DNA from: Nitrospirales bacterium
GTDB lineage: Bacteria; Nitrospirota; Nitrospiria; Nitrospirales; UBA8639
Assembly: GCA_022828225.1 (NCBI GenBank)
Contig: JAJEJG010000023.1
Span: 45,001-109,000 of the forward strand
DNA: 64,000 bases
Direction of reading: 5' to 3'
The notes under the pieces were generated by a model. The model had not been told where the DNA came from, made no database searches, and saw only the letters and a list, made by a program, of their open reading frames with translations. Position numbers and translations under genes: made by a program. This document shows positions 50,833 to 59,450 of this stretch, piece after piece (within the stretch, counting starts at the first letter, position 1; each line of letters begins with the position of its first letter).

Positions 50833-52530
50833 ATGCCCACCATTTCCTTTTTTCAAAAAGATTTTGAAGATCTGCTCGGTCGAACGGTTCCACCTGACCA
50901 ACTGGAGTCATGGCTCCCGCTGGTCAAAGGGGAATTGAAGGACGTGACCCAGGCCACCGGCGAAATTCGGGTCGAGCTCCAGGACAGCAACCGGCCCGAC
51001 CTGTGGAGCGTGGAAGGGATCGCCCGGCAGATTCGGATCAAGTTACAGGAATCGCCGCCGGCCTATCCTTTTCTGAATACCAAGACCAAGCCCAAACAAC
51101 GCATCCTGGTGGCCGAGGGACTCGAACAGGTGCGACCGTACGTGGCGGCCTGTACGGCCACGGGGTACACCGTCACCGAGGAAAGCCTGGCGCAACTGAT
51201 TCAGGTACAGGAGAAACTGGCCGACCTGTACGGGCATAAACGAAAAACCGTGTCGGTGGGGTTGTATCGTCTCCCCCGGATCCACTTCCCCGTGACCTAT
51301 GGGTTGGTGAAACCCACGGAAGCCCGATTCACGCCCCTTGGCCTTTCCGAAAAACTCACGCTGCAGGAAATCCTGACGGTTCACCCCAAAGGCATCGAGT
51401 ACGGCTCCATTCTCGCCGACCAGCCCCTGCTGCCCCTACTCTGGGATACGGAAGGCCAGATCTTGTCCTTTCCTCCCATCATCAACAGCCAGGACATCGG
51501 GCAGGTGCACGCCGGGGACTCAGACTTGTTGGTCGAAGTCACGGGCACGGATATGCGCATGGTTCTCCTGACCCTCAATATTTTTGCCACAAATCTGGCC
51601 GACCGTGGGGCGGTCATCGAGCCGATCGAGGTGCAATATCCGTATGACACGGGATTGGGCAAATCGATCAGAACCCCCTGCGACATGGGCGCCGTGCAGA
51701 AAATTCCGCTGAAAGCCATTGAATCCGCGCTCGGGCTCCCGATCGACGCCGAACTCGTGCAACAAACCTTGCGCGCCTATGGCTATGAAGTGAAAGCGAG
51801 TCGCCATACCCTCGCGGTGCGGTTACCGCACTATCGCAGCGATCTCATGCATCCAGTGGACGTGGCGGAAGACGTGGCGATCAGCCGCGGGTATGACTCG
51901 TTTGTTCCGGTGATGCCGGCCCAATTCACCGTGGGCTCGTTGTCGGCTCTCGAAATGATGTCCGACTACATTCGCGAACACATGGTCGGGCAGGGATTCC
52001 AGGAGATCTTTTCCAATATTCTGTTGTCGCACGAGGAACTCGTTGAACGGATGAGACTGCCGGAGGACGAGCAAGTGGTGGAAGTGGACAACGTCATGTC
52101 GCAAAGCTTCACCTGTCTTCGGTCCTGGATCGTGCCGTCGCTGTTGCGTGTGGAGACGGCCTCGCCGCGCGCGTTTTACCCGCACCGGCTTTTCGAAATC
52201 GGCGAAGTCGCGATTCCCGATTCGAGCCAGGAACTCGGGTCACGAACTGCGGTCCGACTCGCGATCGTCATCGCCCATCCCCACGCGAACTTTTCCGAAG
52301 TGCATACCTGCCTGGACGTCCTCATGTTTTATCTGGTGAAGGACTACGAACTCGAGCCCCTGACTCACGGCTCCTTCCTCGACGGGCGGGCGGGCACCAT
52401 CCTCTCCCAGGGACAACCCGTCGGATTGATCGGCGAACTCCATCCTGAAGTCCTGGAGCACTGGGGCATCTCCGTACCCATCACAGTATTCGAACTCGAC
52501 ATTGACTGGCTGTGTGCCGAGAGTTCGTGA
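50833..52530 (+). CDS. pheT: Phenylalanyl-tRNA synthetase beta chain, archaeal/eukaryotic type
   Basis: 565 residues, against about 790 in the bacterial type; the N-terminal tRNA-binding (EMAP) and C-terminal anticodon-binding domains of the bacterial form are missing. EIRVELQDSNRPDLWSVEGIARQ, KRKTVSVGLYRL, HPKGIEYGSIL and SFPPIINSQDIG match the archaeal layout. Its start follows the pheS stop directly with no gap. It holds the B3/B4 editing region in the middle and the catalytic-like domain at the end. Confidence 0.93.
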   Translation: MPTISFFQKDFEDLLGRTVPPDQLESWLPLVKGELKDVTQATGEIRVELQDSNRPDLWSVEGIARQIRIKLQESPPAYPFLNTKTKPKQRILVAEGLEQVRPYVAACTATGYTVTEESLAQLIQVQEKLADLYGHKRKTVSVGLYRLPRIHFPVTYGLVKPTEARFTPLGLSEKLTLQEILTVHPKGIEYGSILADQPLLPLLWDTEGQILSFPPIINSQDIGQVHAGDSDLLVEVTGTDMRMVLLTLNIFATNLADRGAVIEPIEVQYPYDTGLGKSIRTPCDMGAVQKIPLKAIESALGLPIDAELVQQTLRAYGYEVKASRHTLAVRLPHYRSDLMHPVDVAEDVAISRGYDSFVPVMPAQFTVGSLSALEMMSDYIREHMVGQGFQEIFSNILLSHEELVERMRLPEDEQVVEVDNVMSQSFTCLRSWIVPSLLRVETASPRAFYPHRLFEIGEVAIPDSSQELGSRTAVRLAIVIAHPHANFSEVHTCLDVLMFYLVKDYELEPLTHGSFLDGRAGTILSQGQPVGLIGELHPEVLEHWGISVPITVFELDIDWLCAESS

Positions 52531-52655
52531 CCGGAGAAGGACAAGACGACATCCCTCTTGGAACAGGTATTCCTCGGGCACTGGCTTCCCTCATCCGACA
52601 ACACGAATGCGCCACAGCAATATTTAGTCCATAAACCAAAAGGGGCATAGATCCC

Positions 52656-53456
52656 ATGAGCGAGACCTATTCTGAATTGCGATTAGAGAAATTGCCCGCA
52701 CTTTTTAGCGTGTTCGCCGCTCTCATTTTAGGTTTGTCTGTAGTTTACGATTATGGTTTCTTCTATATTCTCGGAACAGACTTTTCGGAAATGCCTACCA
52801 CAATATCGGATCACTTGAGAAGTTCACTAACTTGGATTCCAGAGACAATAATTGTGTTTTTTGCTGTTATTGCATTTGAGATGTTCAATAGACGAATAGA
52901 GCAAGGGAAGACGGAAGAAGAAATTATTCAAAGCTCGCCAATGCCAAAATTCACAGCCTGGTTTCGAGCTTCGCCCAAATATCCAATCATCGTAATAGCG
53001 CTTTCGCTTCCACTCACGTTATGGCTTAACCCTGATTTATCAATGCAATTACAGCACTGGCAGTTCTCTTTGATTATCATCTGGTTTTTATCTCATTCCT
53101 ATTTGTTCGGGCATGAAAGAATAATTCAAAGGACATCAAAAGAATTTCTTTTTGCAAGTAAGTGGCTTCCACTCATATTGATTTTTTTCGCCTTCAATGG
53201 CGCTATTGCTGCTAGTTACATCAAAGCTGGTAGCGGCACTAAATATGTCCTAAAGCTCGATGAAACCGAAATTATTGGCACTTTAGCTCGATCCTTTGAT
53301 AAGTACTATCTTATTTGGGATAAGGATAAAGACAGCTTGCTGCTAGTAAACACAAGCAAAGTCTCTCAACTGTACCCGGCACCGACGACTAAAGAATCTA
53401 AAAAAAGACAGCCGACTGCAAAAGCGGCTAATGAGGGAAAATTTACGAAGGCATGA
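52656..53456 (+). CDS. Low-GC multi-pass membrane protein, unknown function
   Basis: 266 residues with about five hydrophobic segments (12-36, 57-73, 108-125, 133-150, 170-190) and a soluble C-terminal domain ending in a basic tail. Composition is clearly more A/T-rich than on either side, suggesting transfer. No family is recognised. Its stop overlaps the next gene's start by four bases. Confidence 0.65.
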   Translation: MSETYSELRLEKLPALFSVFAALILGLSVVYDYGFFYILGTDFSEMPTTISDHLRSSLTWIPETIIVFFAVIAFEMFNRRIEQGKTEEEIIQSSPMPKFTAWFRASPKYPIIVIALSLPLTLWLNPDLSMQLQHWQFSLIIIWFLSHSYLFGHERIIQRTSKEFLFASKWLPLILIFFAFNGAIAASYIKAGSGTKYVLKLDETEIIGTLARSFDKYYLIWDKDKDSLLLVNTSKVSQLYPAPTTKESKKRQPTAKAANEGKFTKA

Positions 53457-53683
53457 AAAAGAAACCGGCAGAATCGCGATTCGCGCTTTGCATTGAAAAC
53501 AGGGATTGTGAGGATCTGGAGAAGCGGAAAATCTACCATATTGTGCCTGACGATGAAGCGGCGCGTGAGGGGTATCTGAGAGTCATAGACGAATCCGGGG
53601 AAGACTACTTGTATCCCGAATCGTATTTCATTGTCATCGAACTGACTCGCAAAGCACAGGAAGCGCTGGTAGCGGCAGGCTGA
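53453..53683 (+). CDS. Small conserved-looking protein with LCIEN and CEDLEKRKIY blocks
   Basis: 76 residues starting at ATG 53453, overlapping the upstream stop (ATGA). FALCIENRDCEDLEKRKIYHIVPDDEAAREGYLRVIDESGEDYLY is a pattern I have seen as a short hypothetical protein in many bacteria, near antitoxin-type genes, but without assigned function. Probably soluble. Coupled to the membrane protein gene. Confidence 0.6.
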   Translation: MKKKPAESRFALCIENRDCEDLEKRKIYHIVPDDEAAREGYLRVIDESGEDYLYPESYFIVIELTRKAQEALVAAG

Positions 53684-53994
53684 CTTGCTCGTTGGCGTCG
53701 ATTACGAAGACTATCTTTGAACTCATCATCGATGAAAATGCCCTATCCGCCACATCCCGCGAAGTAGAACTGTATTTCTGCTCGACACAGGTCACGTCTC
53801 CGCAACTTTTCCGGAACAAGGCAGTATCCCGCCACCCCGATTCCATTCACCCGTAGCCATGGAAAGCCGGCGTTGTGCAGGGGTCCCTGCGTTCAGGCGG
53901 TTGTTTCCCATAGCGCCACGGCGCTACAATTTCCACCACTGCGGTTCGCCGTCGCCTTGGCAATTTTTCTCCACAAACACCCGCGGGAGGTTTT
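53684..53994. other. Gene-free spacer before rmuC
   Basis: I see no credible gene or strong hairpin here. Open frames on the minus strand are shadows reaching into rmuC. The last bases hold GGGAGG, the ribosome binding site of rmuC. Confidence 0.4.
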
Positions 53995-55203
53995 ATGCTG
54001 GAAGCCGGCATTGCCATCATCAGCCTTGTGATCGGCGTCATCATCGGCTGGTGGGGCCGGTCAAAATCGTCCCCGGATGAAAAAATCGTCCGCCTGGAGG
54101 CCGAATTGCAGGAGGCGAAAGCATCTGAAGTGAAAGCGAAGACCACTTTGGAGCACCTGCAAACCCAGTTTGAAACGGAAAAGAAACGCCTCGAGGAAAT
54201 TCGCGTCACCATGGAGAATTCCTTCAAGGCCATGGCCGCGGATATTGCCCGGGACAATTCCAAAACCTTTCTCCAGCAGGCCGGCGAGCAGTTCAGGTCT
54301 CTCAAGGAAAACTCGGAAAAAGATCTGGACGAAAAGAAGAAACTCATCGATAAAAGTCTATCCGGGATGAACGACAAACTGGAATTCATTCATAAGCAAT
54401 CGACGGAACTGAAATCCAGCATCGACACCAGCCGGGAAACCACGGAAGCACTCAGTGAACATACCGCCCGCCTGCGTGAAATTCTGTCCTCTTCGCAAAA
54501 ACGCGGCCAATGGGGTGAGCGCATGGTCGAGGACATCCTGCATTTTGTCGGCCTCCTGGAAAAAGTGAATTACACCAGGCAGGACCAGGTCGAATCCGGC
54601 CAGCGCCCCGATTACACCTTCCTTCTTCCGCAGGAAAAGAAGTTGAACATGGATGTGAAGTTTCCCCTAGACCACTATGAACGCTACCTGTCCGCGCAAG
54701 ACGAGGAAACCCGCGCTCAAGCAAAAAAGACCTTTTTGCAGCAACTTCGCAATCACGTCAAAACCGTCAGCGGACGCGAATACATCAATCCGGCCGAAGG
54801 GACGCTGGAATACGTGATGCTGTTTATTCCCAATGAATCCATTTACGGCTTCATCAACCGCGAGGACAACGAACTGATCGATTTCGCCCTGGGAAACCGC
54901 GTGCTTTTGTGTTCACCCTTGACCCTGTACGCGGTGCTGTCGCTGGTCCACCAGGCCACGCGCAATTTCATCATGAACGAGCGTGCCTCGGAGGTGATGA
55001 ATTTGGTGGGACAATTCAGAGACCAATGGAAAAAATACATCGACCAAATGGACAAACTGGGTCGGCGGATTGAAGGTCTGAGCGGCGACTATCACGAGCT
55101 GGTCACCACCCGAACCCGCAGTTTGGAGCGGCCTCTCGACAAGATCGAGAATATTTCCCTGTCAGGTGCGGATGACCATCCGGAATTGCTGGAACAGCAG
55201 TGA
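53995..55203 (+). CDS. rmuC: DNA recombination protein RmuC
   Basis: 402 residues with GGGAGG upstream. An N-terminal membrane segment (AGIAIISLVIGVIIGWW, residues 4-20) is followed by a coiled coil (30-150) and the RmuC domain: LSSSQKRGQWGERMVEDIL, RPDYTFLLP, NMDVKFPLDHYERYL, VMLFIPNESIYGFI. RmuC proteins limit inversions at short repeats in E. coli and have a nuclease-like fold. It is convergent with rplT. Confidence 0.93.
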   Translation: MLEAGIAIISLVIGVIIGWWGRSKSSPDEKIVRLEAELQEAKASEVKAKTTLEHLQTQFETEKKRLEEIRVTMENSFKAMAADIARDNSKTFLQQAGEQFRSLKENSEKDLDEKKKLIDKSLSGMNDKLEFIHKQSTELKSSIDTSRETTEALSEHTARLREILSSSQKRGQWGERMVEDILHFVGLLEKVNYTRQDQVESGQRPDYTFLLPQEKKLNMDVKFPLDHYERYLSAQDEETRAQAKKTFLQQLRNHVKTVSGREYINPAEGTLEYVMLFIPNESIYGFINREDNELIDFALGNRVLLCSPLTLYAVLSLVHQATRNFIMNERASEVMNLVGQFRDQWKKYIDQMDKLGRRIEGLSGDYHELVTTRTRSLERPLDKIENISLSGADDHPELLEQQ

Positions 55204-55340
55204 GGGACAGCCTGCTCGAATTGTCCCGTGCGAAACAATGACGCAGTGGCTCGCCGGGATGTTCGGTGATCCCGACGAAAGGAAGGTATTACGTGAGGCT
55301 TTTGCCGATGCACTTCGGCGTTCCCTCGCCGAAGGAAGGG

Positions 55341-55694
55341 CTAGGCTGCGGCTTTTGCCAAGTCCGTCAGGGATTTAAACCCTGCCGGATCGTGAATGGC
55401 CATCTCCGACAGCATCTTCCGATTCAAGGTGATGTTGGCTTTGGTCAGCTCATGGATAAATCGGCTGTAGGATAACCCGTGCGCTTTGACCGCAGCCGAG
55501 ATCCTGGTAATCCACAGTCGCCGGAAATCTCTTTTCCGATGTCGCCGGCCGATGTACGCGTAGACCTGCCCTTTATCGACTGATTCCGTTGCCGTCCGAA
55601 ATAGTTTACTTCTGCCCCCAAACTGCCCCTTGGCTAATTTCAGCCGTTTCTTTCTGCGGCGACGGGTTTGAGGACCTCCTTTGACACGTGGCAT
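55341..55694 (-). CDS. rplT: 50S ribosomal protein L20
   Basis: 117 residues, typical length. MPRVKGGPQTRRRRKKRLKLA, FRTATESVDKGQVYAYIGRRHRKRDFRRLWITRI and SRFIHELTKANI are diagnostic. It nucleates 50S assembly. It is the last gene of thrS-infC-rpmI-rplT; in most bacteria pheST would follow, but not here. Confidence 0.97.
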   Translation of the reverse strand: MPRVKGGPQTRRRRKKRLKLAKGQFGGRSKLFRTATESVDKGQVYAYIGRRHRKRDFRRLWITRISAAVKAHGLSYSRFIHELTKANITLNRKMLSEMAIHDPAGFKSLTDLAKAAA

Positions 55695-55840
55695 GATTTA
55701 CAATCCCTTCATTTTCAATATAGTGAACTCGTCTTTCTCTCTTTGAACCTGCTTGACTTCCGTATCACCCCATCCCGTCCCGGTGCAATGACGTTTCGTC
55801 CGACCAAACACCTGGTTGCGGTGTTCGCCCACTCAACAAA

Positions 55841-56044
55841 TCAGGAATAGGGTAAGAGTCGGGCCAGCGAGGCCTGATCCGGTTTGGCGACCACGACCGT
55901 ATCGCCCAGACGACTCTTCCGTTTGGCGTTTTTCGTGGTCAGGATATGTCGGAGTCCCGCCTTTCGCCTCAGGAATTTTCCGGTTCCCGTACGCTTAAAC
56001 CGTTTGGCTGCTCCCGAATGACTTTTCAACTTCATGCGTGCCAT
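55841..56044 (-). CDS. rpmI: 50S ribosomal protein L35
   Basis: 67 residues, with [24 protein letters not shown] and [18 protein letters not shown] as in the family. A second ATG four codons in (MKLKSHSG) may be the true start. It follows infC after 12 bases and precedes rplT. Confidence 0.96.
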   Translation of the reverse strand: MARMKLKSHSGAAKRFKRTGTGKFLRRKAGLRHILTTKNAKRKSRLGDTVVVAKPDQASLARLLPYS

Positions 56045-56056
56045 GTGTTCATCCCC

Positions 56057-56578
56057 TTAATTCTTGGGCGCCACAATCATATACAGGTTGCGGCCTTCCA
56101 TCCTGGGCTCCATTTCAATCGTGCCCGCATCTTTGAGCTCTTCCCGAATCTTCCCCATGGCCGTCCGGCCCAACTCCTGGTTCGCCATTTCCCGGCCTCG
56201 AAACATGACCGTCACTTTGGTTTTGATCCCCTCTTCCAGGAACTCCACTATCCGGCGAACTTTGGTTTCGAGGTCATGTTTGTCCGTTCGCGGACGAAGC
56301 TTGATTTCCTTGACCTGCGTCGACTTTTGATGCTGGCGCGTCTTATGTTCTTTCTTACTCTGTTCGTACTTGAATTTGCCATAATCCATGATCCGGCACA
56401 CCGGCGGCGTGCTGTTCGGCGCGACTTCCACCAGATCATGCCCGCCCTCATTAGCCCGTTTGAGGGCTTCGGACGTCTTGAGGATCCCCAGTTGCTCACC
56501 TTCCGACCCGATCACCCGGACTTCGGGGACCCGGATCAGGTGGTTCACGCGATGTTTGGCAGTGACCGTCCTACCCAT
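56057..56578 (-). CDS. infC: Translation initiation factor IF-3
   Basis: 173 residues. EVRVIGSEGEQLGILKTSEAL and the C-terminal domain with VREIKLRPRTDKHDLETKV-like sequence (KEIKLRPRTDKHDLETKVRR) and VTVMFRGREMAN. It starts with ATG at 56578 rather than the ATT-type codon of E. coli, so the classical start-codon autoregulation may not operate. The ATG shares one base with the thrS stop. Binds 30S and checks start codons. Confidence 0.96.
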   Translation of the reverse strand: MGRTVTAKHRVNHLIRVPEVRVIGSEGEQLGILKTSEALKRANEGGHDLVEVAPNSTPPVCRIMDYGKFKYEQSKKEHKTRQHQKSTQVKEIKLRPRTDKHDLETKVRRIVEFLEEGIKTKVTVMFRGREMANQELGRTAMGKIREELKDAGTIEMEPRMEGRNLYMIVAPKN

Positions 56579-58548
56579 CAGTGAACAGACGAACTGGTCA
56601 ATGGTTCTGCCGGCAAATCTTGTCGAATCAGATCTATCACCTCGCTGATTGGCAGCGTCCCCACGTTGGTCCCACTGCGTTTTCGCACGGAGACCGATTC
56701 GGCCTCCCGTTCCCGATCCCCCACGACAAGCATGTAGGGAATCTTGGCTTTTTCAGCTTCACGGATTTTGAGCCCAACCTTTTCTTTTCGCAAGTCTGTC
56801 GAGGCGCGTAACCCGGCGTCCGCCAACCGCTCCCGGACGAGCGACGCATAGTCCGCCTGTTTGTCCGTAATGGGCAGCACGATGGCCTGGACCGGAGCGA
56901 GCCACGTCGGAAAGGCACCGGCATAGTGTTCAATCAGAATGCCGAAAAACCGTTCGATGGATCCCATCAGCGCCCGATGAATCATGATCGGTTGGTGCGC
57001 CGCGCCATCCTCTCCGATGTAGGACAACCCGAAGCGTTCGGGATTATTGAAGTCGATTTGCACGGTCGAACATTGCCAGGCCCGTCCCAACGCGTCGTGA
57101 ATTTTCAGATCGATTTTCGGCCCGTAAAACACGCCTTCGCCGGGATCGATCTCATAGGGAAACCCGCTGTTTTTCAGCGCGGCTTCGAGGGCCTCCGTGG
57201 CCTGGTCCCACTTTTCCACGGCACCGACGGCTTTTTCCGGTCGCGTGGACAGATAGAGCGCGAATTCCGTAAAGCCGAAGCGCCGGAGGACGAACATCGT
57301 GAAATCCAGGACTTTTCCGACTTCGGATTCGATCTGGTCCGGGCGGCAGAAGATGTGCGCGTCATCCTGGGTGAATCCCCGCACCCGCATAAGGCCGTGC
57401 AGCACCCCCGACCGCTCATAGCGATAGACCGTTCCCAACTCACCATAGCGAATAGGCAGTTCCCGGTAGCTGCGCAAGTGCGACTTGTACACCATGACGT
57501 GGAACGGACAATTCATCGGCTTCAACTGGTACTCCCCCGCCTCCACGGTCATGGGCGCGAACATATTCTCTTTGTAATAGTCCACGTGCCCGCTGGTCTT
57601 CCACAAATCCAACCGCGCCACGTGCGGGGAATAGACCAGTTCATAGCCGTGCTGCACGTGGCTGTCGCGCCAGAAATTTTCGATCAACAACCGAACCAGC
57701 GCTCCCTTGGGATGCCACAGGATCAGGCCCGGCCCCGTGTCTTCGGGACTGCTGAAAAGATCCAGTTCCTTGCCGAGTTTCCGATGATCGCGCCGTTTGA
57801 TTTCTTCGAGTTTCTCCAAATGGGCATCCAGTTCCGCCTGCGTGGGGAACGAGGTCCCGTAAATTCGCTGGAGCATGGGATTGCGTTCATCGCCCCGCCA
57901 ATACGCGCCCGCGGCGTTCAACAACTTGAAGGCTTTGACTTGACCGGTCGCGCCCACGTGCGGCCCCCGGCACAAGTCGATGAAGTTCCCCTGCTGGTAG
58001 AGCGAGACGACGTCATCCTCGATCTGTTCAATAATTTCGACCTTGAACGCTTCCCCTTTTTCCCGAAACAGTTCGATCGCGTCTTGCTTCGACATCTCCA
58101 CGCGGTGCACGGAATAATTCTCTTGAATAATCTCGTGTGCCCGGGCCTCGATTTTTTCGAGATCCTCCGGCGTGAACGGCCGTTCAAAGGCAAAGTCGTA
58201 ATAGAAGCCTTCGTGAATGGCCGGTCCGATCGTCACGTTGGCCGACGGGAACACGTCTTTCACGGCCTGCGCCATAATATGGGTGCTGCTGTGTCGATAA
58301 ATTTCCTTCCCGTCCTCCGACGCAAAGGTCAAGGGTTCGAGCGTGGCGCTCCTGGTCAGAGGCGCACTCAGGTCCCCGGGTTGACCGTCAATCCTGACGG
58401 CGAACACCTCCGGCGGCAGAGCCCCCGTCAACTCCTTCAACGCCTCGCGCGCCGTGATCCCGGACTGAAAAGTTTTCGTACCGGTCCCCGGCAACGAAAT
58501 TTCGATGCGTTCGCCCTGGACTTTTTCGGTTTCAGTTGAAACTGACAT
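56578..58548 (-). CDS. thrS: Threonyl-tRNA synthetase
   Basis: 656 residues from ATG 58548. A TGS domain at the N-terminus (residues about 15-75) is followed by the editing domain with HSSTHIMAQAVKDVFP, then the class II core with MNCPFHVMVYKSH, RYERSGVLHGLMRVRGFTQDDAHIFC, and the anticodon-binding domain starting WLAPVQAIVLPI. Charges tRNA-Thr. A tRNA-Val gene lies 44 bases upstream on the same strand, possibly on the same primary transcript. Confidence 0.96.
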   Translation of the reverse strand: MSVSTETEKVQGERIEISLPGTGTKTFQSGITAREALKELTGALPPEVFAVRIDGQPGDLSAPLTRSATLEPLTFASEDGKEIYRHSSTHIMAQAVKDVFPSANVTIGPAIHEGFYYDFAFERPFTPEDLEKIEARAHEIIQENYSVHRVEMSKQDAIELFREKGEAFKVEIIEQIEDDVVSLYQQGNFIDLCRGPHVGATGQVKAFKLLNAAGAYWRGDERNPMLQRIYGTSFPTQAELDAHLEKLEEIKRRDHRKLGKELDLFSSPEDTGPGLILWHPKGALVRLLIENFWRDSHVQHGYELVYSPHVARLDLWKTSGHVDYYKENMFAPMTVEAGEYQLKPMNCPFHVMVYKSHLRSYRELPIRYGELGTVYRYERSGVLHGLMRVRGFTQDDAHIFCRPDQIESEVGKVLDFTMFVLRRFGFTEFALYLSTRPEKAVGAVEKWDQATEALEAALKNSGFPYEIDPGEGVFYGPKIDLKIHDALGRAWQCSTVQIDFNNPERFGLSYIGEDGAAHQPIMIHRALMGSIERFFGILIEHYAGAFPTWLAPVQAIVLPITDKQADYASLVRERLADAGLRASTDLRKEKVGLKIREAEKAKIPYMLVVGDREREAESVSVRKRSGTNVGTLPISEVIDLIRQDLPAEPLTSSSVH

Positions 58549-58592
58549 GCGTCTCAAACTCCCATCATCGGCTCTCTCCCGGAGGAGGAAGG

Positions 58593-58667
58593 TGGTAGGC
58601 GCGGGCGGTATTGAACCGCCGACCTCTACCGTGTCAAGGTAGCGCTCTCCCCCTGAGCTACGCGCCT
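58593..58667 (-). tRNA. tRNA-Val (anticodon GAC)
   Basis: On the minus strand AGGCGCG and CGCGCCT form the acceptor stem, CTACC/GGTAG the anticodon stem around TTGACAC, giving anticodon GAC. The T arm GGCGGTTCAATACCGCC is canonical and CCA is encoded. It is upstream of thrS in the same direction. Confidence 0.95.
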
Positions 58668-58780
58668 ATCACAAACAGAGCATGCTAGAGGAGCCCCTCT
58701 TCTCCTGTCAAGAAATTCAGGATTGTCTAGTCCTGCGATAGCAAGCTGGTGGAAGCTCATGCGGTCTATCGAGACATTGT

Positions 58781-58809
58781 TTGACATTCGTACGAACACT
58801 GGATACCGT
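58781..58809 (+). promoter_or_regulatory. Possible promoter with operator palindrome before the restriction gene
   Basis: TTGACA (58781-58786) is followed by the perfect palindrome TTCGTACGAA (58787-58796) and a weak -10 TACCGT (58804-58809) with 17-base spacing. A repressor on the palindrome would sit between the -35 and -10. The helix-turn-helix fused to the methyltransferase is a candidate binder. Confidence 0.45.
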
Positions 58810-58861
58810 TTTTGTCAAATCCAACCTGTTTTTCACGCCATTCCAACACCTGCATATCAGA

Positions 58862-59449
58862 ATGACCATGACGAAAGCATACGACCCGCTCGATTATGCG
58901 AATCTGGCCCGTAGCGTAGTAACTGCCCTTTTGGAATCGGCATCTACCGCGCTTCCGCCCACCGAGAAATTTTCTGGTTCTGGCGTGTACGCACTCTATT
59001 ACACGGGTTCTCTTCCTTTCTATTCGCACATCTCTTCATCGGATTTGGATAAACCCATCTATGTGGGCAAAGCCATCCCGACCGGCGCCAGAAAAGGCAG
59101 CAGTCAGATAGATTCCGATTCAAGTACCGAACTCTTTCGACGCTTGCACGATCACGCCAAATCGATCGAACAGACCGAGAATCTCGATTTAGCCGAGTTT
59201 CAGGCTCGCTATCTGGTGGTGGAACCGGTATGGATCACTTTAGCGGAACGATTTCTCATCGATCATTTCAAGCCGATGTGGAACACCGTGATTGAGGGTT
59301 TCGGCAATCATGATCCCGGGAGTGGCCGTCGTAATATGCGCCGTCCTCACTGGGATATCATTCATCCGGGGCGACCTTGGGCGGCGAAACTCAAAGCCGC
59401 TCAGACACTAGAAGAAATTGTTCGACTTATTGGCACACAGGGGGGATAA
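58862..59449 (+). CDS. Eco29kI-family GIY-YIG restriction endonuclease
   Basis: 195 residues from ATG 58862 (a second ATG at 58868 is equally likely). GVYALYYTG (41-49) and PIYVGKAIPTGARKG (65-79) form the GIY-YIG pair. ELFRRLHDHAKSIEQ, then AERFLIDHFKPMWNTVIEGFGNHDPG, match Eco29kI, whose enzyme cuts CCGCGG. The catalytic Y, R and E positions are present. The stop lies one base from the stop of the convergent methyltransferase gene. Confidence 0.85.
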   Translation: MTMTKAYDPLDYANLARSVVTALLESASTALPPTEKFSGSGVYALYYTGSLPFYSHISSSDLDKPIYVGKAIPTGARKGSSQIDSDSSTELFRRLHDHAKSIEQTENLDLAEFQARYLVVEPVWITLAERFLIDHFKPMWNTVIEGFGNHDPGSGRRNMRRPHWDIIHPGRPWAAKLKAAQTLEEIVRLIGTQGG

Positions 59450-59450
59450 C

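Noticed and set aside
56926-58539. A 537-codon open frame antisense to thrS
   Set aside because: thrS is unmistakable on the other strand; this frame has no domain and no start signal.
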